A stretch of 64,000 bases of DNA, taken from Prevotella sp. P3-122 (GTDB taxonomy: Bacteria > Bacteroidota > Bacteroidia > Bacteroidales > Bacteroidaceae). Shown here in pieces: positions 9,751 through 19,523 of this stretch. The notes under the pieces were generated by a model. It was not told where the DNA came from, did no database searches, and saw only the letters and a list, made by a program, of their open reading frames with translations. A program made the position numbers and the translations under genes. The stretch is taken from the NCBI RefSeq assembly GCF_002251365.1, contig NZ_NPJH01000015.1:21909-85908 (forward strand), in the 5' to 3' direction. Positions within the stretch are counted from its first letter, which is position 1. Each line of letters opens with the position of its first letter.

Positions 9751-10095
9751 GACTAACAGTTTACTGTATAGGGTGTTAAGGAGTTATTGCTCCCGTTGGT
9801 CGCTGGGAATTAAGCCATTAGTTTGGAGCATTGGATATAAGCGCAACGACATTTGGCTTGACTCCTTAACTACCAACTGTTTTCCTTTCTTGCGAAAGTT
9901 GAGCAACTGGTACCCGTGGCATACCGAATGTCATGGGTGGAGTGGAGACGCATTGCGAGGGGTTGTTTCCTCGCATTGCGGATTATCGTTCTTCGATAAT
10001 GGCAATGATTTGAGACGGTGTCACAACCTTCGGCGTGACGGGGAAATGCTTAAGGTGAAAGGGTGAAAGGGTGAAAGGGTGAAAGGGTGAAAGGG
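9751..10095. other. Gene-free spacer with several hairpins and a GGGTGAAA tandem repeat
   Basis: No credible gene. Short inverted repeats include GCGAGG...CCTCGC (about 9955-9976), ATTATCG...CGATAAT (about 9983-10001) and GTCAC...GTGAC (about 10019-10038). From 10053 to 10097 an 8-base unit GGGTGAAA repeats five times and touches the stop codon of the four-helix-bundle gene. A similar AACCC/TTTAA-rich low-complexity stretch lies on that gene's other side (10477-10535). Confidence 0.6.
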
Positions 10096-10476
10096 TTAAG
10101 GTTTTGAGGATTCTCTTTCATATCTTTTCTTTAGGTTGGATAAAAGAGCGGCAACATGATTGAATAAGGGACGTATGTTTTCGACATCATTTTCTGAAAG
10201 ATACCCAAGGTCTTGAGCATTTATAAGTTGGGAAAAAGTCTCAGTAAGGCTTCCGAATGATATTTCTATAAAATGTATCTTCTCCTTATATGATTTACGA
10301 CCGCTTCCTTCTGCAATATTACTGGTTACGGATATAACAGCTCTACGTATTTGGTCACACAATGCATATCTTTCTTCAACGGGAAACCTCTTTTGTAACT
10401 CATATACTTCGCAAACCAATCTACGTGCTACTCTATAAGCATCTAAAGATTCAAAGCTGAAAGTTCGTTTATCCAT
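10096..10476 (-). CDS. Four-helix-bundle protein (23S rRNA intervening-sequence protein family)
   Basis: A 126-residue member of the S23/IVP family. Recognition rests on the opening FESLDAYRVARRLVCEVYEL, the central LCDQIRRAVISVTSNIAEG (typical QIRRAxxSVxxNIAEG) and the GSLTET segment. Founding members are encoded in 23S rRNA intervening sequences. Free-standing chromosomal copies such as this one are common in Bacteroidota, and their function is unknown, possibly nucleic acid or protein binding. It is flanked on both sides by low-complexity tandem repeats. It lies 59 bases downstream of the RelB-like antitoxin gene, in the position where a toxin would normally be. Confidence 0.92.
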   Translation of the reverse strand: MDKRTFSFESLDAYRVARRLVCEVYELQKRFPVEERYALCDQIRRAVISVTSNIAEGSGRKSYKEKIHFIEISFGSLTETFSQLINAQDLGYLSENDVENIRPLFNHVAALLSNLKKRYERESSKP

Positions 10477-10535
10477 AACCCTTCAATTTAACCCATTAAC
10501 CTTTTAACCCCTTAAACTTTTAAACTCTTAACCCA

Positions 10536-10835
10536 TTAACCCTTTGCTTCCCTTACGGCATTGATTTCAGCGTTAATTTCTTCAAGAGTCATTTCAGGAT
10601 CCACGCTCGTTTCTGCTTCTTTTCTCAAGCTTTGGAATGCTTCGATTGCCTTGGCACGAATGTCTTCATCGCTTTCGGTTGCGGAAATGATGAAGGGGAT
10701 ACGGCGGAGGCGGATGACTTGGCGCACGAAGATGTTGATGGCGGTGTTGGCACTCATTCCAAACTGCTCGCAGAGGCTGTCGAACTTTGCTTTCTGCTGG
10801 CTATCGATACGGATTGTCATTGGAGTCTGTGGCAT
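10536..10835 (-). CDS. RelB/DinJ family antitoxin (no adjacent toxin)
   Basis: A 99-residue type II antitoxin. The N-terminus MPQTPMTIRIDSQQKAKFDSL is the ribbon-helix-helix DNA-binding strand and helix. FGMSANTAINIFVRQVIRLRRIPF is the strongly conserved RelB/DinJ core. The acidic C-terminal half would wrap a YafQ/RelE toxin. No such toxin follows: the next gene on this strand is the four-helix-bundle protein. A -7-like element TAACTTTG lies upstream at 10879-10886 (minus). Confidence 0.92.
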   Translation of the reverse strand: MPQTPMTIRIDSQQKAKFDSLCEQFGMSANTAINIFVRQVIRLRRIPFIISATESDEDIRAKAIEAFQSLRKEAETSVDPEMTLEEINAEINAVREAKG

Positions 10836-11074
10836 AATCGTAGATGTTTAAATGAATAATATGTTATGTATTTGGTTGCAAAGTTATGGCATATTGATGT
10901 AAATATGAAAAGAATAGATGGAAAAATTCTTTTGTTTATGAATTATTAATAGAATGTCATTGAAACTGGTGCCTTATGCAAGGATGTTAGGCATGAAGGT
11001 GGTGATTATTTTCAAAAGGTAAGGAAAAACTTTTATCTTACAACAATTTTGTAGCTTATTTATTTACATCATAT

Positions 11075-12025
11075 TTACTGTATGACTGCCGTGCGGAACC
11101 AGTCTTTCATCACGCCTTTATATTGCCCCTGTGAGTCGGCCACCATAACGACGACTCTTCTGCCATCTGCGAGGCGCGGCCCGAAGCACATGCCCTCGTA
11201 GTTGGCAATGTTTCGCTTAAGAAGGTTCAAGCGTGACTTCCATTGCCCCAACAGTTGCTTGCCTCCACCAGAAGGCGAGAACCTGAACAACTTGCAGTTT
11301 ACTGACGCTCCTATCTTGCGCTTAGGAACAAAGAACTCTCTTTCCATCACAAGTAGTGTACCATCGTCATCAGCGCATATCTCGCTTACGCCATGAGCGT
11401 AATGTGCTGCTTTGGCCTCTTCCTTCAGCGGTGCGTCAAGTGGATAATCATAAATTCCCTTGATTGAGAACAGAGTATCGTATTCCGCCATCCTTACAGG
11501 TCCCGTCTCGTTGCATGTCCACATTCTTCCGGTAACAGCATTATACGACAGAGACTCCAAACCTCCATTGGCAGGCAGCGCGGAATGGACTGCCGCCTGA
11601 GGAATATCTATGTCTACAGCGCCTCCCCCAACAGAGTATGCCCGTATGCGGTTGTCAGCCTCACCACTTATTACCACCATTTGCCGTTGCGGTACCAATG
11701 CTATACCTTCAATGTCCCGGTTGTCCCTTGCATACTCCACAAACCCAAGGTTGCGTACATTCTGTATGTCGCCATTAATGGAGTCTATGGCAATAGAGAA
11801 CACGAAGAATCCCTCAGCATCTGACTTGTCGCTGACCACAGCGTAGCGGTCTTCTCCAAGCCAGGCAATGCCACTATAGTTGCCGGGCGGAACGTTATTG
11901 CGAAAAGAACGCTGCCTATGGAGCAGTACCCCATCGGCAGCGTACAACGGCAACAGGCAACCAATGGACAATGCTGTATACAGCACCATCAGCAGTCTTT
12001 TTCCTGTCACCATGGCATCATACAT
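11075..12025 (-). CDS. Secreted esterase-like phytase-family protein
   Basis: A 316-residue exported protein. A hydrophobic signal (about 9-28) ends at YAADG. The rest resembles the phytase-like beta-propeller family (esterase-like activity of phytase): NYSGIAWLGEDRYAVVSDK, DIEGIALVP, GLESLSYNAVTGRMWTCNETG and HGVSEICADDDGTLLVMEREF are blade-like repeats with the family's Glu/Asp positions. Its true substrate is unknown. The ATG at 12025 overlaps the nitroreductase stop; ATG 12013 (MVTGKRLL) is an alternative giving a more usual signal peptide. It is the last gene of an ald-nitroreductase operon, though the functional link is not obvious. Confidence 0.8.
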   Translation of the reverse strand: MYDAMVTGKRLLMVLYTALSIGCLLPLYAADGVLLHRQRSFRNNVPPGNYSGIAWLGEDRYAVVSDKSDAEGFFVFSIAIDSINGDIQNVRNLGFVEYARDNRDIEGIALVPQRQMVVISGEADNRIRAYSVGGGAVDIDIPQAAVHSALPANGGLESLSYNAVTGRMWTCNETGPVRMAEYDTLFSIKGIYDYPLDAPLKEEAKAAHYAHGVSEICADDDGTLLVMEREFFVPKRKIGASVNCKLFRFSPSGGGKQLLGQWKSRLNLLKRNIANYEGMCFGPRLADGRRVVVMVADSQGQYKGVMKDWFRTAVIQ

Positions 12026-12524
12026 ATTCTATTATGTCATCGGCACTCTTACGAATCTTCTCGCCATGCGGGCAGTCAGCCGCTATATGTCCCAAGGGTA
12101 TTATGGCGACAGCCTCATATCCGTCACGGGCGAAAAGCGATTGCACCTTGCTGACATCATAGTTGCACACCCAGCAAGTGCCAAGCCCCTTGTCGGCGGC
12201 TGCCAAGCACAAGTGCTCAACAGCTATGGCCACATCTATGTCGCCGTGTTGCTTGCCGTCTCCTCTCACCCAATTACGCTCTTTATCCCTCATGCAGAGT
12301 ATATACAGTGGAGCAGACATGAACCATTCGCGGTCATAACATTGCTGAATCTTTGCCTTTGCCTCATCGCTCTGAATGACGACAAACTTCCAAGGCTGCC
12401 TGTTGCAGGCCGATGGGGCCAGCCTGACAGCCTCAAGCACATATTGCAAATCGTCCGGAGACACGGCCTCAGCAGTAAACTTACGTGCGGAGAACCTCCG
12501 CTTGCATAATTCTATAAAATCCAT
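12018..12524 (-). CDS. Nitroreductase family protein
   Basis: A small (168-residue) FMN-dependent nitroreductase-fold oxidoreductase. Features are the N-terminal RRFSARKF (FMN phosphate-binding Arg residues), LEAVRLAPSACNRQPWKFVV (the SAxNxQPW motif), DVAIAVEHLCLAAADKGLGTCWV and a C-terminal IPLGH. The physiological substrate cannot be deduced. It starts 17 bases after the alanine dehydrogenase stop and its stop overlaps the next gene, so the three genes form an operon. Confidence 0.92.
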   Translation of the reverse strand: MDFIELCKRRFSARKFTAEAVSPDDLQYVLEAVRLAPSACNRQPWKFVVIQSDEAKAKIQQCYDREWFMSAPLYILCMRDKERNWVRGDGKQHGDIDVAIAVEHLCLAAADKGLGTCWVCNYDVSKVQSLFARDGYEAVAIIPLGHIAADCPHGEKIRKSADDIIEYV

Positions 12525-12541
12525 AATACTATATTTGTTTG

Positions 12542-13648
12542 TTACAGCTCTGGCTCGACATATTCCAAGCCGAACACATCAGCCACGGCCTTATATGCAA
12601 TCTTGCCTTCCACAACGTTGAGTCCGGCCCTTAGTGCCGCATCCTCACGGCAAGCCCTTTGCCATCCCTTGTCCGCCAGTTCTACGGCATATCGCAACGT
12701 AGCATTGGTAAGGGCGATAGTGGAAGTGTTAGGCACAGCTCCCGGTATGTTAGCGACAGCATAATGTACTATGCCGTCAACTTCATATACAGGCTCGCTA
12801 TGTGTGGTCGGTCTTGATGTCTCGAAGCATCCACCCTGGTCTATGGCAACATCGACCAGCACCGAACCGGGCTGCATAATCTTCAGCATGTCACGCGTAA
12901 TGAGATGTGGTGTCTTGTCGCCAGGAATAAGCACAGAACCTATTACGATATCCGTATCGGGCAACTCGCGGATAATGTTGTGGGCCGACGAATAGAGCGT
13001 GTCGACATTCGAAGGCATAGAGATGGACAGCTCGCGCAGACGCTTCAATGACACATCAGCTATGACAACATTTGCTCCCATGCCGGCAGCCACTCTTGCG
13101 GCAGCCTGTCCTACGGTACCGCCACCAAGCACCAGAACCTTTGCGGGTTTCACTCCAGGCACGCCACACAGCAGCTTGCCCATGCCCCCCTTGGTCTTCT
13201 GCAAATAATAGGCTCCGTTAATGGTTGCCATTCTTCCTGCCACCTCGCTCATCGGGACGAGCAAAGGCAAGGCCCCGTCGGCTGTCTGCACTGTCTCGTA
13301 GGCTATGCACACGGCTCCGCTCTTCAGCATGGCGTCGGTCAGAGGCCGGTCGCAAGCAAGATGGAAATAGGTAAACAGCGTCTGGCCATGGCGTATCAGC
13401 TCATACTCCGGCTCGATAGGCTCCTTCACCTTCACTATCATGTCGGCAAAGGCATAGACATCGGCTATGCCGGGCAAGATGGTAGCACCAACAGCCTCGT
13501 ACTCACTATCAGCAAATCCGCTCCCTATGCCCGCAGTATGCTGAACGGCGACAGTATGCCCGTGACGAACTAATTCTGCTACTCCCGCTGGGGTCATTCC
13601 CACGCGGTTCTCGTTGTTCTTGATTTCTTTTGGAATACCGATTTTCAT
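12542..13648 (-). CDS. ald: Alanine dehydrogenase
   Basis: NAD-dependent L-alanine dehydrogenase (alanine to pyruvate, ammonia and NADH), 368 residues, the usual length. Motifs are MKIGIPKEIKNNENRVGMTP at the start (Arg and Lys near substrate), VKVKEP, the ETVQ block and the Rossmann loop VLGGGTVGQAAARVAAGMGA (about 170-190). Further on come VDVAIDQGGCFETSRPTTHSEP and VANIPGAVPNTST (both written in part), which are family-specific. A GTG three codons upstream is open, but ATG 13648 begins the conserved N-terminus. It is the first gene of the operon with the nitroreductase and phytase-like genes, behind a consensus promoter. Confidence 0.96.
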   Translation of the reverse strand: MKIGIPKEIKNNENRVGMTPAGVAELVRHGHTVAVQHTAGIGSGFADSEYEAVGATILPGIADVYAFADMIVKVKEPIEPEYELIRHGQTLFTYFHLACDRPLTDAMLKSGAVCIAYETVQTADGALPLLVPMSEVAGRMATINGAYYLQKTKGGMGKLLCGVPGVKPAKVLVLGGGTVGQAAARVAAGMGANVVIADVSLKRLRELSISMPSNVDTLYSSAHNIIRELPDTDIVIGSVLIPGDKTPHLITRDMLKIMQPGSVLVDVAIDQGGCFETSRPTTHSEPVYEVDGIVHYAVANIPGAVPNTSTIALTNATLRYAVELADKGWQRACREDAALRAGLNVVEGKIAYKAVADVFGLEYVEPEL

Positions 13649-13721
13649 GATTTCCACTTTTTAATTAGCTATTAAGTCAATGGCCGTCTCTTGATATCGT
13701 ATATCTTGGGATTCCATGATG

Positions 13722-13749
13722 CAAATATAATATTTTCCCGAATAACAAA
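13722..13749 (-). promoter_or_regulatory. Promoter of the ald operon
   Basis: On the minus strand TTTG (13746-13749) and TATATTTG (13722-13729) are 16 bases apart, and a CTTG 4 bases upstream would give 20. This fits the Bacteroidota primary sigma pattern TTTG / TAnnTTTG. Confidence 0.6.
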
Positions 13750-13869
13750 CAAGTTTTTATGCACTTTTTTAGGCTCATCCAAAATATGGGGTGATGTCTT
13801 ATAGCTTATTATGTTTAAAGAGGGTCTTAAATGTTTGTCATGGCCTAAGAATATAGATGCACCATTGAC

Positions 13870-13930
13870 AAGGTTAATAACCTTAAGGCTGTAAGGTTAA
13901 TAACCTTAAGGCCGTAAGGTTATTAACCTT
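13870..13930. repeat. Triple palindrome element, copy 1
   Basis: Three 15-base near-palindromes AAGGTTAATAACCTT at 13870-13884, 13893-13907 and 13916-13930, separated by 8-base linkers (AAGGCTGT, AAGGCCGT), giving an exact 23-base period. Similarity to the copy at 40640-40700, in inverted orientation, extends into the flanks to about 13965 (shared AGACCACGCAACAAT). Confidence 0.95.
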
Positions 13931-14045
13931 ATCAGCAATGCAAACATTATATACAGACCACGCAACAATAAGCGATAAGCACCCGAAACGTATGATGCCC
14001 CCTTTTTAATATATTCAAGCTTCGTTTGTGCTCTGTTGCTATGCC

Positions 14046-14098
14046 ACTCTCCTTAGGAGAGAACTCCCCCTCATAACGCAGATATCTGCTATGAGGAT
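14046..14098. other. Two hairpins upstream of the 14178 gene
   Basis: CTCTCC-TTA-GGAGAG (about 14049-14063) is followed by an imperfect CCTCATA...CAGATATCTG...TATGAGG stem (about 14070-14097). They sit just upstream of the promoter at 14128. They could be a terminator remnant or an operator; neither is followed by a T-run. Confidence 0.35.
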
Positions 14099-14127
14099 TG
14101 CAATCGAGAGGTTTTTATCAATTTTCC

Positions 14128-14158
14128 TTTGTCTTTCAAAAACCATTCATTAACTTTG
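14128..14158 (+). promoter_or_regulatory. Promoter of the 14178 gene
   Basis: TTTG (14128-14131), a 19-base spacer, then TAACTTTG (14151-14158). This is a near-ideal Bacteroidota promoter that predicts a leader of only about 12-15 bases. Confidence 0.7.
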
Positions 14159-14177
14159 CAAAAACAAACTACATGAG

Positions 14178-17147
14178 ATGAGACAAACAGTTTTTTTTAT
14201 CCTCACACTATTGCTTACAGCATCGAGTTGGGCACAGGAAAAGGCGTATAGAACCATGAACTACCATCCCGACAACGGGGAGATAGTATGCGTCAATGGC
14301 AACAACAGATATACACGTGCCCTATATGGCACGCACACCCTTTACCGCCTTGAGACAAGCGACCGCCCGGTGTTTGCCACTTACGACAAACGCCACAACC
14401 GCAACATATCATTCATGGTTACGGTGAATGGCACAACGACAAGGTTAGACAGCACTTCATGGTGCGAGGCACGTTACAAGGGCGGCATTAGGAGATATAA
14501 GATGACCGACCAGAGTTGGAATGGCGGAGAGATAACCATTACGGCCATTGCAGCCCAAGACCGCGAGGCTGGTCTCTTCAGCTTGGCATGCAGCGGCTTC
14601 AGCAGCCATCTATCTGTCACCATCCAGACTGTACCAACAAAGCGTATGGGCATGAAGCGAGAGGGAGACCTCGGCATGGAACCACGAGAGAGCTACGACC
14701 CGAAGGATAATGCGTCTGCACAAGATTTTGAAAAACAAAGCATAACCCTGAACGGGACTTCCGGACAAGCCACTTTCGTCATAGAGAATGCGGGAAAAAT
14801 CAAGGCTGAGTGCGGAGAGGGTTCATGCAAGGAGTATTTCGACAGTCAGATGGAGGCAACACTGAGACTGACCTCCACACTGGCTTTCCATACTCCCGAT
14901 GAGTTCATCAACACCCTCGCCTCTAATCTCGTGGCAGCAGCCGACGGGTTGTGGGATGGCGAGACATGGCTACACGGATGCATAGGCTGGCGCATGCCGC
15001 TGGCTGGGTGGCGGGCAGCATACGTTGCTGACGTGCTGGGATGGAACGACAGGGCAGAAAGCCACTTCGACGCATACGCCAAGAGCCAGGTGACAGATGT
15101 TCTTCCCATCTACCCCCACCCCACACAGGACACTGCAATGAACATGGCAAGAGCACAGAAGAAATGGGGCACACAAATGTACTCCAACGGATATATTTGC
15201 CGCAACCCCAATGACAACAGAAAGATGCACCACTACGACATGAACCTCAACTACATGGACGAGCTGATGACGCACTTTTGCCATAATGCGGACACTGTTT
15301 TTATGAGACGCATGTGGAGTGTCGTAAAAAGTCACCTTGCATGGGAAAAGAGGAATTTCGACCCCGACGGCGACCATCTCTACGACGCGTACTGCTGTAT
15401 ATGGGCAAGCGACGCACTATGGTATAACGGCGGTGCCGTGACCCACAGCTCGGCCTACAACTACCGCTGCAATCTGATGGCAGCACGCATGGCAGAGATA
15501 CTTGGCGAAGACCCAACGCCATTCAGGACTGAGGCCGAGGCCATAAGGGAAGCTATGAATAGCAGATTGTGGATAGACAAGGAAGGGCACTGGGCAGAGT
15601 TTGAGGACCTTATGGGGACAGGCAGGCTGCACAGAAGTGCCGCACTGTGGTCAATCTATACTCCGATAGACTGCGGCGTGACTACCGACAGGCAGGCATG
15701 GCTGTCTACACAGTATGTCATCGACAAGTTGCCGCATATTCCCGTTAGGGCCGACGGCGGGGCTATAGTCGGACATACCATAGCGACAACCAACTGGATG
15801 CCTTACGACTGGAGCACCAACAATGTTGCCCACGAGGAGGTTATGAACATGGCACTGGCCTTCTTCCAGGCAGGCCGCAATGACGAAGGCTTCGCACTGC
15901 TGAAAAGCGACATCCTCGACGGTATGTTCCTTGGAGCAAGCCCCGGCAACTTCGGACAGATAAGCTACTACGACAAGGCGAGGTCTGAAGCCTACCGTGA
16001 CTTCGGTGACAACGTGGGCATATCATCACGTGCCATCGTAAACGGACTGTTTGGCATACGTCCCGACGCCATGAACGGAAGGTGCATCCTTCAGCCGGGA
16101 TTTCCCAGCCATTGGGACAGCGCCTCCATCTCCACTCCTTATATTACTTATACCTACACCAGGCGGAATGGCAAGCGCATACTTAGCGTAACACAGAAGT
16201 TTGCGCAACCTTTGACCATTGTATGGAGAATAAGCCTCGGCGACGGACAGTTTGCCGAGATTAGGGGCAACGGCAAACAGCATCAGGTACTGACAGCAGA
16301 CGATGACTGGCTGGCAAGCCAATGGAAACCGGTCGAGACGGCACTCAGGACGGCAACTGACACACTGTGCAACGCATACGGCTGGGGCATAGACAACATG
16401 GAGCCAACAGCAGGTAAACGGGAGAGACATCTGCCAATAGCATTCAACTCCAACGTTGACGATATATTCAAGAATCAATACTTGTCACCCCGTCCGCCTT
16501 ACACCACACTGCAGATACCCGTACAGGGCATCGGCGAATGGTGTCTTCCTCAGAAAACGGCTGAGATAAGCGACTCCGCATACAGGGCCACAATAACAGA
16601 CGGTATCTTCGATACACGCCAGGGTGTCACTTTCGCATCACCAACAACGGGACACAACATCGCATACACCTCACTATGGGACAACTACCCCGACAGCATA
16701 GACATCAAGGCCAAGGGTAAGGCATCAAAGGCATGGCTGCTCATGGCTGGCAGCACAAACAACATGCAGAGCCGCATAGACAACGGCATCGTCATGGCCA
16801 TATACTCCGACGGCACTTGCGACACGCTAAGGCTGCGCAATCCCGACAACTGGTGTCCGATAGAACAGGACTACTACATTGACGGCCTCGCCTTCACGGC
16901 AATCTCTCCCCGCCCCTACCGTGTACACCTCGGCAGCGGCACCATAAGCCGCGACTTGTACACCGAACTGCAACGGCAGGGCATAATAGCCACTAAGCTG
17001 CGCACGGCAGAGCAGAACACAATCCCCTCGGGGGCGGCCCAGATACTCTGCATGAACCTTAACCCAGAGAAACGCGTGAAAGCCTTCAGGCTGAAAACGC
17101 TGTCCTGCGACGTTGTCATAGGCATTATGGCCATCACGCTGCAGTAA
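14178..17147 (+). CDS. Secreted six-hairpin-glycosidase-like protein (DUF4450-type)
   Basis: A 989-residue exported protein with a cleavable signal (MRQTVFFILTLLLTASSWAQ). The first ~230 residues are beta-rich and resemble DUF4450. The middle (about 240-680) reads like an alpha/alpha-toroid: DGLWDGETWLHGCIGWRMPLAGWRAAY, YNGGAVTHSSAYNY, a repeated Trp/Tyr/Asp-rich helix pattern and EVMNMALAFFQAGR (each only partly quoted). The remaining ~300 residues look like C-terminal beta-sandwiches. The family has not, to my knowledge, been tied to a defined substrate. Acidic residues in the WDGETW and YDKARSEAYRDFGDN segments are candidates for catalysis. There is no T9SS-type tail and no SusCD nearby. 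Carbohydrate-active function is inferred from fold only. Confidence 0.65.
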   Translation: MRQTVFFILTLLLTASSWAQEKAYRTMNYHPDNGEIVCVNGNNRYTRALYGTHTLYRLETSDRPVFATYDKRHNRNISFMVTVNGTTTRLDSTSWCEARYKGGIRRYKMTDQSWNGGEITITAIAAQDREAGLFSLACSGFSSHLSVTIQTVPTKRMGMKREGDLGMEPRESYDPKDNASAQDFEKQSITLNGTSGQATFVIENAGKIKAECGEGSCKEYFDSQMEATLRLTSTLAFHTPDEFINTLASNLVAAADGLWDGETWLHGCIGWRMPLAGWRAAYVADVLGWNDRAESHFDAYAKSQVTDVLPIYPHPTQDTAMNMARAQKKWGTQMYSNGYICRNPNDNRKMHHYDMNLNYMDELMTHFCHNADTVFMRRMWSVVKSHLAWEKRNFDPDGDHLYDAYCCIWASDALWYNGGAVTHSSAYNYRCNLMAARMAEILGEDPTPFRTEAEAIREAMNSRLWIDKEGHWAEFEDLMGTGRLHRSAALWSIYTPIDCGVTTDRQAWLSTQYVIDKLPHIPVRADGGAIVGHTIATTNWMPYDWSTNNVAHEEVMNMALAFFQAGRNDEGFALLKSDILDGMFLGASPGNFGQISYYDKARSEAYRDFGDNVGISSRAIVNGLFGIRPDAMNGRCILQPGFPSHWDSASISTPYITYTYTRRNGKRILSVTQKFAQPLTIVWRISLGDGQFAEIRGNGKQHQVLTADDDWLASQWKPVETALRTATDTLCNAYGWGIDNMEPTAGKRERHLPIAFNSNVDDIFKNQYLSPRPPYTTLQIPVQGIGEWCLPQKTAEISDSAYRATITDGIFDTRQGVTFASPTTGHNIAYTSLWDNYPDSIDIKAKGKASKAWLLMAGSTNNMQSRIDNGIVMAIYSDGTCDTLRLRNPDNWCPIEQDYYIDGLAFTAISPRPYRVHLGSGTISRDLYTELQRQGIIATKLRTAEQNTIPSGAAQILCMNLNPEKRVKAFRLKTLSCDVVIGIMAITLQ

Positions 17148-17172
17148 GCTCATGTTATTATATGCCATTTTG

Positions 17173-17207
17173 AACGGGTTGTGACAATATGTCAGTCACA
17201 ACCCGTT
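17173..17207. promoter_or_regulatory. Perfect 13-bp inverted repeat upstream of groESL
   Basis: AACGGGTTGTGAC (17173-17185) and GTCACAACCCGTT (17195-17207) are separated by 9 bases. The right arm abuts the sigma-54-like element. The arm/spacer geometry resembles the CIRCE operator (9-bp spacer), but the sequence is different. It could alternatively be the terminator of the upstream gene, 26 bases away, although no T-run follows. Confidence 0.6.
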
Positions 17208-17223
17208 TGGCACAGTTTTGGCA
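17208..17223 (+). promoter_or_regulatory. Sigma-54 (RpoN)-like promoter of groESL
   Basis: TGGCACAGTTTTGGCA has the invariant GG-N10-GC spacing of -24/-12 promoters and the TGGCAC -24 consensus. It would start transcription near 17235, about 30 bases before the groES ATG. No TAnnTTTG-type promoter with a matched -33 element is evident in the same gap. Confidence 0.55.
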
Positions 17224-17264
17224 AAAGGGAATGGCAGACAACAAATTCTAAAACTTTAAGAACA

Positions 17265-17534
17265 ATGAACATTAAACCATTAGCAGATAGAGTACTGGTA
17301 CTCCCTGCACAAGCAGAAGAGAAAGTTGGTGGAATTATTATTCCTGACACAGCTAAAGAGAAGCCACAGCGCGGCAAGATTGTTGCCACAGGAAACGGCA
17401 CTAAGGACGAGGAGATGATTCTCAAGGAGGGCGATATCGTGCTCTATGGAAAATATTCCGGAACAGAGATCGAGCTTGACGGCGAGAAATATCTCATGAT
17501 GCGCCAAAGCGATGTGCTCGCTGTAGTAGAGTAA
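17265..17534 (+). CDS. groES: Co-chaperonin GroES (10 kDa)
   Basis: The 89-residue heptameric lid of the GroEL folding chamber, in the cytoplasm. The start [12 protein letters not shown], the mobile-loop region ([24 protein letters not shown] being the GroEL-binding hydrophobic strand), and the C-terminal [14 protein letters not shown] all match. The reading frame is open 28 codons further upstream, but that part would be coded by the promoter and inverted repeat. The ATG at 17265 is therefore the start. groEL follows after 49 bases. Confidence 0.97.
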   Translation: MNIKPLADRVLVLPAQAEEKVGGIIIPDTAKEKPQRGKIVATGNGTKDEEMILKEGDIVLYGKYSGTEIELDGEKYLMMRQSDVLAVVE

Positions 17535-17568
17535 TGATTTGTTAATACACATATTTATATAATAATAA

Positions 17569-19212
<1,644 letters not shown>

Positions 19213-19241
19213 GCTGTTTGATTGCAAAGTCAACATAACAA

Positions 19242-19276
19242 AAAACAGGATGACGATTACCGTCATCCTGTTTTTT
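19242..19276 (+). terminator. Intrinsic terminator of groESL
   Basis: A perfect stem AACAGGATGACG / CGTCATCCTGTT with a 4-base loop, followed by TTTTTT. It lies 30 bases after the groEL stop. Confidence 0.93.
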
Positions 19277-19317
19277 GTTGTATTTTTACAACTATTCACG
19301 AAATAACATATAAAATG

Positions 19318-19349
19318 TTTGGTCAGTTAAATAAAACACGCTAACTTTG
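19318..19349 (+). promoter_or_regulatory. Promoter of a short non-coding transcript
   Basis: TTTG (19318-19321), a 20-base spacer, then TAACTTTG (19342-19349), an excellent match to the Bacteroidota consensus. No open reading frame follows before the terminator at 19445. Confidence 0.65.
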
Positions 19350-19354
19350 CACCC

Positions 19355-19477
19355 ACAAAGAAAGAGAAACGCAGAACAACATACGCGATAAGATATTTTT
19401 TGATTTGTTTTAGTAGATTAGTTTTTAAGTAGTTTGTTTTTTGAAAATCGGTTGTCGTGAGACATCCGATTTTTTTG
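19355..19477 (+). ncRNA. Candidate small RNA, about 120 nt
   Basis: Bounded by the promoter at 19318-19349 and an intrinsic terminator (stem 19445-19456 / 19461-19472, AAATCGGTTGTC with one T-T mismatch, GTGA loop, then T7). The body has no ATG-initiated frame of useful length. It has a purine-rich 5' part (AAAGAAAGAGAAACGCAGAA) followed by a very U-rich stretch. The groEL terminator lies just upstream and the next gene is on the other strand, so the transcript is free-standing. I do not recognise an Rfam family. Confidence 0.5.
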
Positions 19478-19523
19478 TGTGTAAGGGACTCGTCATTCAG
19501 GAAGTTGGTCTCAGTTGAAAATT

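Noticed and set aside
9626..10066. 146-codon frame after ygiQ
   Set aside because: It starts inside ygiQ in another frame and runs through hairpin-rich spacer; no protein-like features.
11880..12509. 209-codon plus-strand frame opposite the nitroreductase
   Set aside because: It is antisense to two well-recognised genes and has no family resemblance.
13840..13970. CRISPR array
   Set aside because: The three regularly spaced palindromes have 8-base, near-identical linkers, not spacers, and there are no cas genes.
17181..17264. N-terminal extension of groES
   Set aside because: It would be coded by the inverted repeat and promoter; GroES begins at [10 protein letters not shown].
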